Of a stretch of 64,000 bases of DNA, positions 1 through 9,356 are shown piece by piece. Origin of the DNA: a bacterium (lineage in GTDB: Bacteria > Electryoneota > JAOADG01). The notes below the pieces were generated by a model that was given only the letters and a program-made list of their open reading frames with translations, searched no databases and was not told the origin of the DNA. The stretch lies in assembly GCA_026417415.1 (NCBI GenBank), contig JAOADG010000001.1, positions 7,055 through 71,054 on the forward strand, written 5' to 3'. The translations under genes and the position numbers were made by a program. Every line of letters starts with the position of its first letter. Position 1 is the stretch's first letter.

Positions 1-1
1 A

Positions 2-259
2 TTTCTATCATTATTGATATTTCAAGTTTTATTCATATTTCTACTATTTCTTTTCACTGCGCCGTTTTTATTGATTGAAAATGCAGTTATAGCAGAATCC
101 TTACAAGGATTAATTTTGTCAATTGGCCTCTATATAGGTGTAGCCATTACAGGAATTGCATTTGTGCGGTCAAGAGACGAGTGGGCAGAAATTACCAATG
201 TAGAAGAAAAAAAATCACCACCTAAAGATCAATTCAATGAAAGTGAATGGATCAATTAA
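2..259 (+). CDS. C-terminal end of an unidentified membrane protein (partial)
   Basis: The reading frame enters from the left edge with no stop before base 257, so this is probably the tail of a longer gene; the first in-frame start-like codon inside the window is a TTG at 14. The visible part has two hydrophobic stretches (about the first 22 residues after that TTG, then about residues 28-51), followed by a polar tail rich in Glu, Lys and Asp that would lie in the cytoplasm. I do not recognise the family. The stop codon directly abuts the stop of the convergent phosphorylase gene, leaving no room for a terminator. Confidence 0.55.
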   Translation, partial: FLSLLIFQVLFIFLLFLFTAPFLLIENAVIAESLQGLILSIGLYIGVAITGIAFVRSRDEWAEITNVEEKKSPPKDQFNESEWIN

Positions 260-1000
260 TTACTTTTCGCTATCTAAAAAGGCACTGTATTCTATCAAAG
301 AAGGTAGTAAAGTTTGTATAGCATTACGTACAGCTTGATGATTTTGTGCTACCCCTTTAAGAAATTCGTCCATTGTTAATTTTACGCCACCTATTCCATT
401 GCCCCAATTATCAACACTGACTAACAATGCATAGGGTATTTGAATTTCACAAGCAATAGTAAGTTCAGAAGCAGCAGTCATACCAACATAGTGTGCATAA
501 TCGGATAACCATTGAATTTCTGCTTGGGATTCAAAACGTGGACCACGTGATTGAGCATAAACACCACCATCCACAACATCAAAACCATTCAATGTCAATT
601 GTTCAAGGAGAATTGCACGGAGCTTGTAATCAAACTGGGGAATCGCATGAATTCGTTCATTTGGACCACAAATGGTTTCAATGGGAAATGGACAAAAGAT
701 ATCGCTTGGGACACCAAGTTGTCCCGGATAAATGAGTTCATCTAAAGAACCTACAGAACCAACACCTACAATACTATTCCCCAATTGTTTTGCAGCCAGC
801 AAGTTTGCTGGATGATTGATCGCATGGGGTGGAATCAAACCCTCTTTACCGTGACGGTTGATTAACCAACAGTGTTCTTCAATTTGTTTTGCAAACACTT
901 TACCGAAGCGGGTATTCACCCACTTTTCATCAAGTATATCAAAAGTTGATTCGATGTCAATTGTACCTGAAAGTATAACTACATTTTTAGGACTGTTCAT
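260..1000 (-). CDS. S-methyl-5'-thioadenosine / purine nucleoside phosphorylase family protein
   Basis: Probable nucleoside phosphorylase of the PNP/MTAP family, splitting MTA or a 6-oxopurine nucleoside with phosphate. Visible family motifs are IPPHAINHPANLLAAKQLG (residues 56-74, matching the substrate loop of MTAP), the GPRFES segment at 153-158 after GGVY, and VGMTAASE at 172-179, the region holding the ribose-contacting Met and Glu. The later Asp (SVDNWG, 195-200) sits where MTAP has its base-contacting Asp. At 246 residues it is slightly short, and the N-terminal glycine loop is degenerate (SGT instead of GGTG). An mtnA homologue lies about 24 kb away, so a role in methionine salvage is plausible. 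MTA versus purine specificity cannot be told by eye. Confidence 0.8.
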   Translation of the reverse strand: MNSPKNVVILSGTIDIESTFDILDEKWVNTRFGKVFAKQIEEHCWLINRHGKEGLIPPHAINHPANLLAAKQLGNSIVGVGSVGSLDELIYPGQLGVPSDIFCPFPIETICGPNERIHAIPQFDYKLRAILLEQLTLNGFDVVDGGVYAQSRGPRFESQAEIQWLSDYAHYVGMTAASELTIACEIQIPYALLVSVDNWGNGIGGVKLTMDEFLKGVAQNHQAVRNAIQTLLPSLIEYSAFLDSEK

Positions 1001-1003
1001 AGA

Positions 1004-2053
1004 TTAAATCTCACTTAATCGAGATTGTTGAATTGCTTTTCTTATTTCTCGGCCTAACTTTTGTAAAACAATATCCCAAGTATAATTTTCGCGTACTCGA
1101 TTTTGGGCATTTAGTCCATATTGGAATTGTAAAGATTCATTTTTCCACAAATAGTTTATCGCATCTGCTAACAGTTTTGTATTGTTGGCTTCAACTACCA
1201 AACCTGTTTTTTCATGAACAACTGCTTCTGGCAAACCACCTGAGTTCGTGACAACCGCAGGGATACCACAAGCTGCGGCTTCAAGAACAGGTAATCCAAA
1301 CCCTTCTAATTCACCCAATTTTTGACCAAAAGAACTCAACACCACAAATTTGGCAGCACGATAAACACTTACCAAATCCTCATCATTGATTGAACCCAAC
1401 CATTTTACTCGATCATATACTTTATTTCTTAATGCAGCTTGTCTTAGTTTTCGTTCTTCTGGTCCACTCCCTACCAACCACAATTCGGGTCCTTCAGGTG
1501 GTGGAGGTAGCATAGCAATGGCTTCTAAAAGAAATGCTTGTCCTTTTTGTGCTAACCAACTGCCTACATTCAGAATTCCTTTTGAATGGATGTCCAATTT
1601 GTATTTTTTTAGTACATTTTGATCAGGTTTACCCGGTGAGAAACGTAAGGTATCAACCCCATTGGGAACCACAATGGTTTTATTTTGTAATGATGGTGGT
1701 AAATTTTTTGCAATGGCTTCAGATACGCAAAAAATACATTTTGCTTGATGTACAATGGAATTCGTTTCTATTGATTCAAAACCATGAAGAATGACTGCAA
1801 AAGGGACTTCTACAGAAGAAGCCCACCGTAAAGTTTCTCTGGTAAAATAATCTAATCTTGGAACTAATAATAAATTCGGTCTATTTTTTTCTATTACTTT
1901 TTGTCCAACCAATTCAGAACGGTATCGGAGCAACCAACTGGGTGTAAAAATAGTATCTTTGACTGTGTAAATTTGGAAACCTGGTGGAAGTTCACCAATT
2001 TGTAAAACTTCCGATTTAGTCCAAACAAGCACGTCAAAGTTCTGCCGTATCAA
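1004..2053 (-). CDS. Family 4 glycosyltransferase (GT-B fold), N-terminus uncertain
   Basis: Retaining GT4 glycosyltransferase, probably adding a sugar from a nucleotide-sugar donor to a surface glycan or lipid. The C-terminal half carries LNVGSWLAQKGQ, a GSGPEE segment and the ELEGFGLPVLEAAACGIPAV stretch containing the catalytic EX7E pair, followed by NSGGLPE. The given start is TTG at 2053, but the same frame continues upstream to about 2134 with the typical GT4 beginning KLLISSSSFPPLVGGTATYS. No ATG, GTG or TTG exists in that extension before an in-frame TGA at 2192-2194. The true start is therefore a rare codon (ACG at 2134 or ATT at 2122), or the sequence has an error here. Its promoter region faces the carboxylase gene. 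Confidence 0.85.
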   Translation of the reverse strand: MIRQNFDVLVWTKSEVLQIGELPPGFQIYTVKDTIFTPSWLLRYRSELVGQKVIEKNRPNLLLVPRLDYFTRETLRWASSVEVPFAVILHGFESIETNSIVHQAKCIFCVSEAIAKNLPPSLQNKTIVVPNGVDTLRFSPGKPDQNVLKKYKLDIHSKGILNVGSWLAQKGQAFLLEAIAMLPPPPEGPELWLVGSGPEERKLRQAALRNKVYDRVKWLGSINDEDLVSVYRAAKFVVLSSFGQKLGELEGFGLPVLEAAACGIPAVVTNSGGLPEAVVHEKTGLVVEANNTKLLADAINYLWKNESLQFQYGLNAQNRVRENYTWDIVLQKLGREIRKAIQQSRLSEI

Positions 2054-2246
2054 TCCACGGCAAATTTCAAATGAATAAGTTGCAGTTCCTCCTACAAGAG
2101 GAGGAAAAGATGATGATGAAATAAGTAATTTCGTATTGAAATCCGTTTTTTGTAATTTACAAAATCTTTTACTGTAGTTACACGATTTAGTTCATCAATA
2201 TCAGTTGATTGAAATGTTTGTCTAACATTAAATAGTAAGGTTAAAT

Positions 2247-3791
2247 ATGAGCACGAAACAAGAACACTTAAAGAAACTAAAAGAATTGGCTTACCAGGGC
2301 GGTGGGCAAACAAGAATCGAATCGCAACATAGAAAAGGAAAATTAACTGCACGAGAAAGGATAGATTTACTTTTAGATCCCGGAAGTTTTCAAGAACTTG
2401 ATTTATTGGTCAGAGCACGTCCATTTGAAGGTAATGGGGAAACCGAAAGGTATTATACTGATGGTGTGATTACAGGTTGGGGGACTATTCAAGGTCGTAC
2501 CGTTTTTCTATTTTCACAAGATTTTACTATCCAAGGTGGTTCATTGTCAGAAGCTCACGGTGCAAAGATTTGCAAGGTAATGGATATGGCAATGAAGTTA
2601 GGAGTACCTGTTATTGGCTTAAACGATTCCGGTGGTGCTCGTGTTCAAGAAGGGGTGGTCTCACTAGGTGCTTACGCAGATATTTTTCTTAGAAACACGT
2701 TAGCAAGTGGGTTGATCCCACAGATTTCTGCAATTTTAGGTCCTTGTGCAGGTGGTGCGGTTTATTCTCCCGCAATTACTGATTTTACTATAATGGTCAA
2801 ACACACAAGTTACATGTTTGTTACAGGTCCTAAAGTAGTTAAAACCGTAACACACGAAGATGTAAGCAGTGAAGAACTTGGCGGAGCGGAAACACATGCA
2901 ACCAAATCCGGTGTAGCACATTTTGCTGCCAATAATGAAATTGAAGCGATGGAAATGATCAAAAAATTGCTGTCTTACATACCGTCCAACAATCGTGAAG
3001 ATCCACCAACAGTAACGTGTAATGATCCAATTACTCGTGAAGAACCTGCATTGGATACCATTATCCCAGAAAACCCCAATAAACCTTATGATATGCGAGA
3101 TGTAATTAATTTAATCGTAGATAAAGATAGTTTCTTTGAAGTACACGAATTATTTGCTCCCAATATCATCGTTGGTTTTGCAAGATTAGAAGGAAAGAGT
3201 GTAGGTATTATTGCTAATCAACCTTCGGTATTAGCAGGGGTTTTAGATATTGATAGTTCAAGAAAAGGGGCAAGGTTTGTTAGATTTTGTGACTGTTTTA
3301 ATATTCCATTGTTGGTGTTTGAAGATGTACCTGGATTTCTACCCGGCACAGATCAGGAGTGGCGTGGTATCATTACCAATGGTGCAAAATTGTTGTATGC
3401 TTTTTGTGAAGCAACGGTCCCGAAGATTACTGTGATTACAAGAAAAGCATACGGTGGTGCTTATGATGTGATGAATTCAAAGCATATTCGTGGTGATTTA
3501 AATTTTGCCTGGCCTACAGCAGAAATAGCAGTGATGGGTGCACAAGGTGCAGTAGAAATTATCTACCACAAAGATCTAAAAAATGCTGCGGATCCAGAAA
3601 AAAGAATGCAAGAATTAGAGCAAATGTATATCAGTAAATTCTCTAATCCTTACATTGCTGCAGAGCGTGGGTATATTGACGATGTAATCGAACCAAGGAC
3701 AACTCGAGCGAAACTAATTTACGGTTTTCGTCTATTAGAGAATAAAGTAGATAAAAATCCACCTAAAAAACATGGTAATATTCCTTTATAG
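2247..3791 (+). CDS. pccB: Acyl-CoA carboxylase carboxyltransferase (beta) subunit, propionyl-CoA carboxylase type
   Basis: Biotin-dependent carboxyltransferase subunit of the PccB/MmdA family, moving a carboxyl group between biotin and an acyl-CoA such as propionyl-CoA. The 514-residue length is typical. Two crotonase-like halves are seen: the N-terminal half has [25 protein letters not shown] and [12 protein letters not shown]; the C-terminal half has [11 protein letters not shown] and AYGGAYDVM. It ends in the family's usual [10 protein letters not shown]. No biotin carboxylase, biotin carrier or decarboxylase membrane subunit is nearby, so a carboxylase and a sodium-pumping methylmalonyl-CoA decarboxylase cannot be separated here. 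The family call is secure; the substrate is inferred. Confidence 0.93.
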   Translation: MSTKQEHLKKLKELAYQGGGQTRIESQHRKGKLTARERIDLLLDPGSFQELDLLVRARPFEGNGETERYYTDGVITGWGTIQGRTVFLFSQDFTIQGGSLSEAHGAKICKVMDMAMKLGVPVIGLNDSGGARVQEGVVSLGAYADIFLRNTLASGLIPQISAILGPCAGGAVYSPAITDFTIMVKHTSYMFVTGPKVVKTVTHEDVSSEELGGAETHATKSGVAHFAANNEIEAMEMIKKLLSYIPSNNREDPPTVTCNDPITREEPALDTIIPENPNKPYDMRDVINLIVDKDSFFEVHELFAPNIIVGFARLEGKSVGIIANQPSVLAGVLDIDSSRKGARFVRFCDCFNIPLLVFEDVPGFLPGTDQEWRGIITNGAKLLYAFCEATVPKITVITRKAYGGAYDVMNSKHIRGDLNFAWPTAEIAVMGAQGAVEIIYHKDLKNAADPEKRMQELEQMYISKFSNPYIAAERGYIDDVIEPRTTRAKLIYGFRLLENKVDKNPPKKHGNIPL

Positions 3792-3834
3792 GAACAGATT
3801 TATAAATTGTGCGTTCTTTTTATGGATGTAAGTA

Positions 3835-5973
3835 ATGAAAAATGGGAAGCGAATGAATGGTGTCAATATATTTCAATTTGTAGATGAAAAAATCAAAAGA
3901 TTATGGTTACATCCAAAAGTGATTTCAATTTTATGGACCATATGGTTGATTACACGTATCGGACATTTAATCGCGATTTATGATACACCCATCACTAAGA
4001 TTCTCACAATTGATGCTGCCCATTATCATGAATTAGCGAAACAATTTGCAGAAAAAGGTTGGGGTAACGAAGCATGGTTTATGAATCCTGGCTACCCAAC
4101 CTTTGTCGGCATTTTATATTGGTTAATAGATGCCAGTCCTTTTGTTGTAATGGGAATACAAACTTTTTTGGAGGGACTGGCACTATGGCTAATTTTAAAA
4201 ACTGCAAGAAGATTACTTACTGAATCAGCTACCAGAGTAGTAATGCTTCTTTGGGTAGGATATGCAATTTTTCCGTATTACAATGGAACATTATTAACTT
4301 CAACTTTAATTATTACACTTACCGCTGCAACCCTGTATTTTTTTCTACGTGCACAAGAAAAACAAAAACTGCTTGACTATTTTTTAAGTGGTATAATGAT
4401 TGGCGCAACTATAGTATGTAGGCCAATTCCTTTGCTTTTGCTCTTACTATTGTTCATAACATTTCTTTTTAAAAAACAAGAAACAAAGCGATTTTTAAAA
4501 TTACTGGTTATTTATTCGGGTGCAATTCTCATCATATTCCCTTTTACTCTTCGAAATTATCTTGTTTCGGGGCAATTGATTCTATCTCAAACTTCAGGTG
4601 GTGTGGTATTTTGGATTGGAAACAATGAAAATGCCAACGGATTGTATTATGAAGCACCTTTTCTTACATCTGCAGAGCCAAGCCGAGAAGAAGAAGATTT
4701 TCGAGTACGAGCAAGTCAACTATCCCATCGTGAACTAACAAGTGCTGAAGCATCTTGGTTTTGGTTTAAACAAGCACTCCTATGGATTGTATCCAATCCT
4801 TCGGATTTTGGTATTTTACAGGCCAAAAAATTGCTGTATTGGGGAAATCATATTGAAGCACCTAACAACATCACATTTTATGTTGTTCAAGGATTTTCGC
4901 CATTTGTAAAATTTCTACCGATACGATGGAGCGTTTTGATGATTTTTTTCTTTGTAGGGCTTTGGTCTGTGTGGAAAGTTAGATGTAAATGGATTTACCC
5001 GTTACTGATTCTACTGACTTACTTTCTTGCGAACCAATTGTTTTATAGTGCTTCTGAATATCGAGTAGCAGCAGTACCAGTGATGTTTTTATTGGTTGCT
5101 TCCGCACTACAATTTTTATGGCGTTTCCTGTTAAAAAATCAGTTTAATCTTTGGATGATAGGAATTATGGCATTAACGCCGGGTTTTCTGTGGGCACATT
5201 ATACAAATTCTACCATTCAATCCCTAAAAAATATCAAAATGGATTATTTTAATTGGGCGCAAACTGCTTATCGCATGGGTATGATTTACGATGCAATGCA
5301 GTATTACCATCAGACGTTAGCGATTGATCCATTTTTTTGGGAAGGGCATTATCAATTGGCGATGGCATTGTATGAACTCGGTTTTGAAGAACAAGCAAGA
5401 GAAGAATTTGCAAGAATCGGTTTAACTGGTCCCGAGTTGATATTAGAAAGTAATGTCCCTGTTCCACAAGATTCAACTGGAAAAATTGACAAAGTACAGT
5501 TAGAAAATCTATATAAAAAAATGTTAAAAGAAACAGTCGGACAAAAAAGAGTTCCATTATTGATCGGTTTAGGAGCATTGTACCAAGAACAAAATTCCAT
5601 AAAACAAGCAAGATCTTGTTTAGAGGAAGCATACTCTTTGGATAGCACGAAATCAGAAATATCAGTTCGTTTAGCACAAATGGATCTATTAGAAAATAAA
5701 TTCCAAGATGCTTTATCAAAGGTAGAAAAAGTACTTGAAGTACAAGCAGACAATGTATTAGCGAATTTGCTCAAATATCATTTGTTAAAACAGTTAAAAC
5801 AGGAACAACAAGCAGAGAAGCAACTTGCTTTACTGCAAGAGTATGCCAAAAGAGATTTTCAATGGCAGTTTTTATTAAAAGAGAAACTCCATTCAAATTT
5901 GGGCTTTGAACCCGGTCCTGAACTAAAACAAATCGTACCAGACACTATTCCATATCCTACTGGAAATTGGTAA
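3835..5973 (+). CDS. GT-C (ArnT/PMT-like) membrane glycosyltransferase fused to TPR repeats
   Basis: Large 712-residue polytopic protein. After a cytoplasmic N-terminus and the first membrane segment (about 28-48) comes LTIDAAHYHELAKQFAEKG with Asp60, the loop where GT-C transferases of the PMT/ArnT/RgtA type keep the catalytic Asp. About ten hydrophobic segments follow to around residue 470. The remainder is soluble and looks like tetratricopeptide repeats (helical pairs such as AMQYYHQTLAIDP, QARSCLEEAYSLD and ALSKVEKVLEVQA). By analogy it would transfer a sugar from a polyprenyl-phosphate donor on the outer face of the inner membrane. Donor and acceptor are unknown. The gene sits just upstream of hemW with 3 bases between them. 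Confidence 0.75.
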   Translation: MKNGKRMNGVNIFQFVDEKIKRLWLHPKVISILWTIWLITRIGHLIAIYDTPITKILTIDAAHYHELAKQFAEKGWGNEAWFMNPGYPTFVGILYWLIDASPFVVMGIQTFLEGLALWLILKTARRLLTESATRVVMLLWVGYAIFPYYNGTLLTSTLIITLTAATLYFFLRAQEKQKLLDYFLSGIMIGATIVCRPIPLLLLLLLFITFLFKKQETKRFLKLLVIYSGAILIIFPFTLRNYLVSGQLILSQTSGGVVFWIGNNENANGLYYEAPFLTSAEPSREEEDFRVRASQLSHRELTSAEASWFWFKQALLWIVSNPSDFGILQAKKLLYWGNHIEAPNNITFYVVQGFSPFVKFLPIRWSVLMIFFFVGLWSVWKVRCKWIYPLLILLTYFLANQLFYSASEYRVAAVPVMFLLVASALQFLWRFLLKNQFNLWMIGIMALTPGFLWAHYTNSTIQSLKNIKMDYFNWAQTAYRMGMIYDAMQYYHQTLAIDPFFWEGHYQLAMALYELGFEEQAREEFARIGLTGPELILESNVPVPQDSTGKIDKVQLENLYKKMLKETVGQKRVPLLIGLGALYQEQNSIKQARSCLEEAYSLDSTKSEISVRLAQMDLLENKFQDALSKVEKVLEVQADNVLANLLKYHLLKQLKQEQQAEKQLALLQEYAKRDFQWQFLLKEKLHSNLGFEPGPELKQIVPDTIPYPTGNW

Positions 5974-5976
5974 TCT

Positions 5977-7104
5977 ATGTTCAAATCTCAGAATATTCCT
6001 GAGGACTATGCGATATACGTCCATATTCCTTTTTGTCAAAAAAGGTGTCCCTATTGTGATTTTTATGTTCGTACAGACGCTTATAGAAACTTGTTTTTAT
6101 ATAATGAAACGTTGTTTGAAGAATTTGATAAAAGAAAAAATGAATTCTCTACTCTCACGAAACCATTTTCACTATATATTGGTGGTGGTACTCCTTCATT
6201 AACTTCACCCGCTGATATTCAACGTATCGTTGAATATTGGAAACAAAAAGGGTTAGAAAATTTTTCAGAAATTTCTTTAGAGGCAAATCCAGAGGATTAC
6301 CAGCGTTTTTTGGAATTTTATCAAGTTGGAATCAATCGATTATCAATAGGTGTGCAATCATTTCAGCATGATACGCTTAAAGGTTTAGGAAGAAATCATC
6401 ATGTTGAAACTGCAATTAAAGCGATAGAAACTGCAAAAAATTTACCCTATCGTTCTGTTTCAATAGATTTAATCTGCGGCTTACCATTTGAGACAACTGA
6501 TGTATGGATACAAACTTTAAAAATGGCAGTTTCATGTCAGCCTGATCACATATCAGTTTACATTTTAAGTGTTGGACCCAATTCAGCGTTCGGAAAAAGG
6601 GCACAAAAAGGATTACTTTTATTAGCAGATGAACAAAAAATAGAGAAAGATTATTTGAAAACGATTGAGTTCCTTTCGCAAGAAGGTTATGACCAATATG
6701 AAATTTCTAATTTTGCAAAACCCAATCATGTGTCTCAACATAATCTAAGTTATTGGTCAGGAAGAAAGTACTATGGTTTTGGACCTTCTGCCCATAGTTA
6801 TTCTGGTGATAAACGGTATTCTAATTTTTCTGATTTACAAAAATGGAGTGCATCAGTTCACAAAGAAACAATGGAGTATGAATTCGTAGAAGAATTAGAT
6901 GAAGAAAAGCACAGAATAGAAACCATTGCAATGAATATACGGCTGAGAAGTGGATTGAACTGGCGAGACAAAAGATTGAAAATCCCAGAAAAGAAAGTTT
7001 CCCAGCTTTTACAAAAGGGTTTAGCAGTACTCCAAAACGACCATCTAATTTTGACACCTAAAGGAATGTTAAAGGAAAATGCAGTCGTATCATTCTTAAT
7101 GTGA
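5977..7104 (+). CDS. hemW: HemW-like radical SAM protein (heme chaperone)
   Basis: Radical SAM protein related to coproporphyrinogen III oxidase. The [4Fe-4S] cysteines are C20, C24 and C27 in HIPFCQKRCPYCDFYV, and the SAM-binding GGGTPS lies near residue 67. The CX3CX2C spacing with Phe after the last Cys, the short N-terminus and the 375-residue length fit HemW rather than the longer HemN oxidase. HemW handles heme delivery in the cytoplasm rather than making porphyrin. The RLSIGVQSF and DLICGLP segments are also typical. The gene overlaps the DNA glycosylase start (GTGATG at 7101-7106). Confidence 0.9.
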   Translation: MFKSQNIPEDYAIYVHIPFCQKRCPYCDFYVRTDAYRNLFLYNETLFEEFDKRKNEFSTLTKPFSLYIGGGTPSLTSPADIQRIVEYWKQKGLENFSEISLEANPEDYQRFLEFYQVGINRLSIGVQSFQHDTLKGLGRNHHVETAIKAIETAKNLPYRSVSIDLICGLPFETTDVWIQTLKMAVSCQPDHISVYILSVGPNSAFGKRAQKGLLLLADEQKIEKDYLKTIEFLSQEGYDQYEISNFAKPNHVSQHNLSYWSGRKYYGFGPSAHSYSGDKRYSNFSDLQKWSASVHKETMEYEFVEELDEEKHRIETIAMNIRLRSGLNWRDKRLKIPEKKVSQLLQKGLAVLQNDHLILTPKGMLKENAVVSFLM

Positions 7105-7745
7105 TGGAATACCCCATATATAAACGATTGTTGCATTGCTATGGCAAACAAAATTGGTGGCCAGGAGATTCACAATTTGAAATCGCAATAAGTGCAATAC
7201 TTACACAAAACACTACTTGGAAAAATGTTGAAATCGTTTTAAATCGGTTCAAAGCTGAAAAAATAACTACTCCTCAGCAATTCCTACAATTTCCCGAATC
7301 CACATTACAATCTATCATCCGACCAGTGGGATTTTATCAATTGAAAGTCCGAACTTTAATAGAATTTTCGCGATGGTTCATTCAATACAATCAAAGTGTA
7401 AAACGAAAACATTTCTCTACGACAGATTTACGTCATCAACTATTAAATATTCGTGGCATTGGGAATGAAACTGCAGATGCGATTTTATTGTATGCATTGA
7501 ATAGGTATACATCCGTTTCGGATAAATACACACAAAGATTGGCTTATCGTTTAGGTGTGTTTGACAAAATGGAAACGTACCAAAAATTAGCGATCTGGTT
7601 ACAAACGTTAACCCCTCCAACGGTGCAAGATCAAAATGAAATCCACGCTTTAATTGTAGTACATTCTAAAACTACATGTACAAAGAAAAATCCCAAGTGT
7701 CAACCCTGTCCATTATTTGACCTCTGTAAAAGACAAGGACTTTAA
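7101..7745 (+). CDS. Endonuclease III-family DNA glycosylase with iron-sulfur cluster, probably monofunctional
   Basis: HhH-GPD base-excision repair glycosylase. The helix-hairpin-helix is IRGIGNETAD (117-126), the catalytic Asp is D141 in SVSDKYTQRL, and a C-terminal iron-sulfur loop has Cys 193, 200, 203 and 209 (CX6CX2CX5C), as in Nth and MutY. The lysine that makes EndoIII a lyase (GVGRKTAN) is Glu123 here, so base removal without strand cleavage is expected. AILTQNTTWKNVE (33-45) is typical of the 3-methyladenine/MagIII-like branch. The start may be the GTG at 7101 or the ATG at 7104. It is coupled to hemW and ends 5 bases from the convergent transporter gene. Confidence 0.85.
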   Translation: MMEYPIYKRLLHCYGKQNWWPGDSQFEIAISAILTQNTTWKNVEIVLNRFKAEKITTPQQFLQFPESTLQSIIRPVGFYQLKVRTLIEFSRWFIQYNQSVKRKHFSTTDLRHQLLNIRGIGNETADAILLYALNRYTSVSDKYTQRLAYRLGVFDKMETYQKLAIWLQTLTPPTVQDQNEIHALIVVHSKTTCTKKNPKCQPCPLFDLCKRQGL

Positions 7746-7750
7746 CTTGT

Positions 7751-9244
7751 TTAACGATACCATAAAAACCAAGTAATGAACAAAACTGGAAGTAAAATCG
7801 GAATGCTATATTTCATCATATATCCAAAAAATGTAGGGGTGTCACATCCCAATTCGTCCGCAATTGATTTTACCATAAAATTTGGACCATTCCCAATGTA
7901 AGTCATTGCACCAAAGAAGACAGCTGCCATAGAAATAGCAACTACAAAGTAATAAGAGGTTTCTTTGGGAAAAGTTTCTCCCATTGCATTGGTTACCATT
8001 AGAGTTGGGAGTGCTGTTTCTTTTACAAACGGAATCACTTGATCGCCCGGAATAAGCGATTGAACGGGGTGTATAGTCCCTGTGTACAATCCTAAAATCC
8101 AATGCATATGATAACTTGAATCAATTGTAGCTCCGTGCAACCCAAATGCTGCAGAAAGAAAAGTAAGGTAGGTGGGTGCATTGTCTAAAAATGAAGACAG
8201 CATCCCAGTCATCCAATAAAACATCCCTGGGGTTTGAATACCCATTTCTGAAGCATGTAATTCTAAGTATTGTAGCGCAGGAATCATCGTAGCAAAAATT
8301 CCTACAAACAAAAGAGCAACTTCTTTGATTGGATGAAAAGTAAAATCATTATCGTGATGGATTTTATGAGAAGTAAAGCGATAAGAAAAAAATGCTGCAC
8401 TAAGTTGAATCAGCTCTGGTACAAAGATAGGCATCTTTTTATTAAATAAAACGGCTAATATAATCACTAATAAAAAGAAAAAGTTTTTAGCACCTTCAAT
8501 TTCAAAACGTTTATGGCCTGGAGGTGGTTCATCATGGCTTGCTTGTTTTTGATTTCGTATATCAAAAAGGTAAAAAATCAACAACAACAAGCCGACTACG
8601 AACATCCATTTATACCACACGTGTTCAAAAAGCCAAAAGAAAGGAATACCTTTGATATACCCCAGAAAGAGAGGTGGATCACCAATTGGTGTCAAAGCGC
8701 CACCACAATTTGCCACAATGAAAATAAAGAAAACGATATGATAAGGTCTTAATCGTCCGCGATTGATGCGAATAAAAGGGCGTATTAATAAAGCAGATGC
8801 ACCGGTTGTTCCAATAAAATTAGCAATCACTGCGCCAATAGCAAGCAAAATCACATTGGTAATAGGTCTTCCAGGTTTCCAAACACGTATTAGAATTCCA
8901 CCGGTGACAACAAAGAGTGAACCGATCAAACTAATAAAACTGATGTATTCATGACCAGTATGAAGCAGACGCATTGTATCTTTAGCAATTAAGAGATAGT
9001 AGAAAATGGTGATTAATCCTAAAAATATTGCAATTGCAGGATAGTATTTTTCCCAAAAGTGCTTGTTGATTAAAGGGATAATGGCTATAGATAATAAAAG
9101 TGTGATGAAAGGAATGATCCATACTGGATGGACATCTGAAGCAGCATGACTTGAAGCAAATGCTGGTGTTGTGCCAATGAGTAGGACAAATAGAAATAGA
9201 AGAGAACCTAGCAAGAAATGAAGACCTTTGAAAATGGATTTCAC
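7751..9244 (-). CDS. NhaD/CitMHS-type ion transporter (putative sodium:proton antiporter)
   Basis: Polytopic inner-membrane transporter of the ion-transporter superfamily, annotated in relatives as a sodium:proton antiporter. I prefer the GTG at 9244, not the more upstream GTG at 9301: it has AAGGAG (complement of 9250-9255) five bases ahead and yields a clean N-terminal signal, MKSIFKGLHFLLGSLLFLF, ending at TPAFA. About twelve hydrophobic segments follow in roughly 497 residues. Conserved loops include GTTGASALLIRPF, GGALTPIGDPPLFLG, SSFLDNAPTYLTFL and TYIGNGPNFMVK, the paired-hairpin signatures of this superfamily. Transported ion is inferred. It is transcribed divergently from the PorV-like gene. 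Confidence 0.82.
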   Translation of the reverse strand: MKSIFKGLHFLLGSLLFLFVLLIGTTPAFASSHAASDVHPVWIIPFITLLLSIAIIPLINKHFWEKYYPAIAIFLGLITIFYYLLIAKDTMRLLHTGHEYISFISLIGSLFVVTGGILIRVWKPGRPITNVILLAIGAVIANFIGTTGASALLIRPFIRINRGRLRPYHIVFFIFIVANCGGALTPIGDPPLFLGYIKGIPFFWLFEHVWYKWMFVVGLLLLIFYLFDIRNQKQASHDEPPPGHKRFEIEGAKNFFFLLVIILAVLFNKKMPIFVPELIQLSAAFFSYRFTSHKIHHDNDFTFHPIKEVALLFVGIFATMIPALQYLELHASEMGIQTPGMFYWMTGMLSSFLDNAPTYLTFLSAAFGLHGATIDSSYHMHWILGLYTGTIHPVQSLIPGDQVIPFVKETALPTLMVTNAMGETFPKETSYYFVVAISMAAVFFGAMTYIGNGPNFMVKSIADELGCDTPTFFGYMMKYSIPILLPVLFITWFLWYR

Positions 9245-9356
9245 GATGACTCCTTGGGTTGAGCTTCTGTTAAAAGAGATTTCCGAAAAATTTTGTTCCA
9301 CTTGAAATTCATTATGTTCCTTTGTACGTTAAATGCACATTGTCTATGAGTCCAAA

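Noticed and set aside
2192-2194. In-frame TGA upstream of the glycosyltransferase as a possible selenocysteine codon
   Set aside because: It lies before the natural N-terminus of the family; nothing conserved is encoded beyond it and no SECIS-like hairpin was seen.
2092-2352. An 86-codon minus-strand open frame over the glycosyltransferase/carboxylase boundary
   Set aside because: It overlaps the start of the carboxylase gene, has no family resemblance and is in a different frame from the glycosyltransferase extension.
3781-3794. Palindrome TTCCTTTATAGGAA at the end of the carboxylase gene as a terminator
   Set aside because: Only a 5-bp AT-rich stem and no T-run after it.
5249-5774. Two antisense open frames of 140-156 codons opposite the GT-C/TPR gene
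   Set aside because: They are shadows of AT-rich coding DNA; the plus-strand TPR pattern is clear and the antisense products look random.
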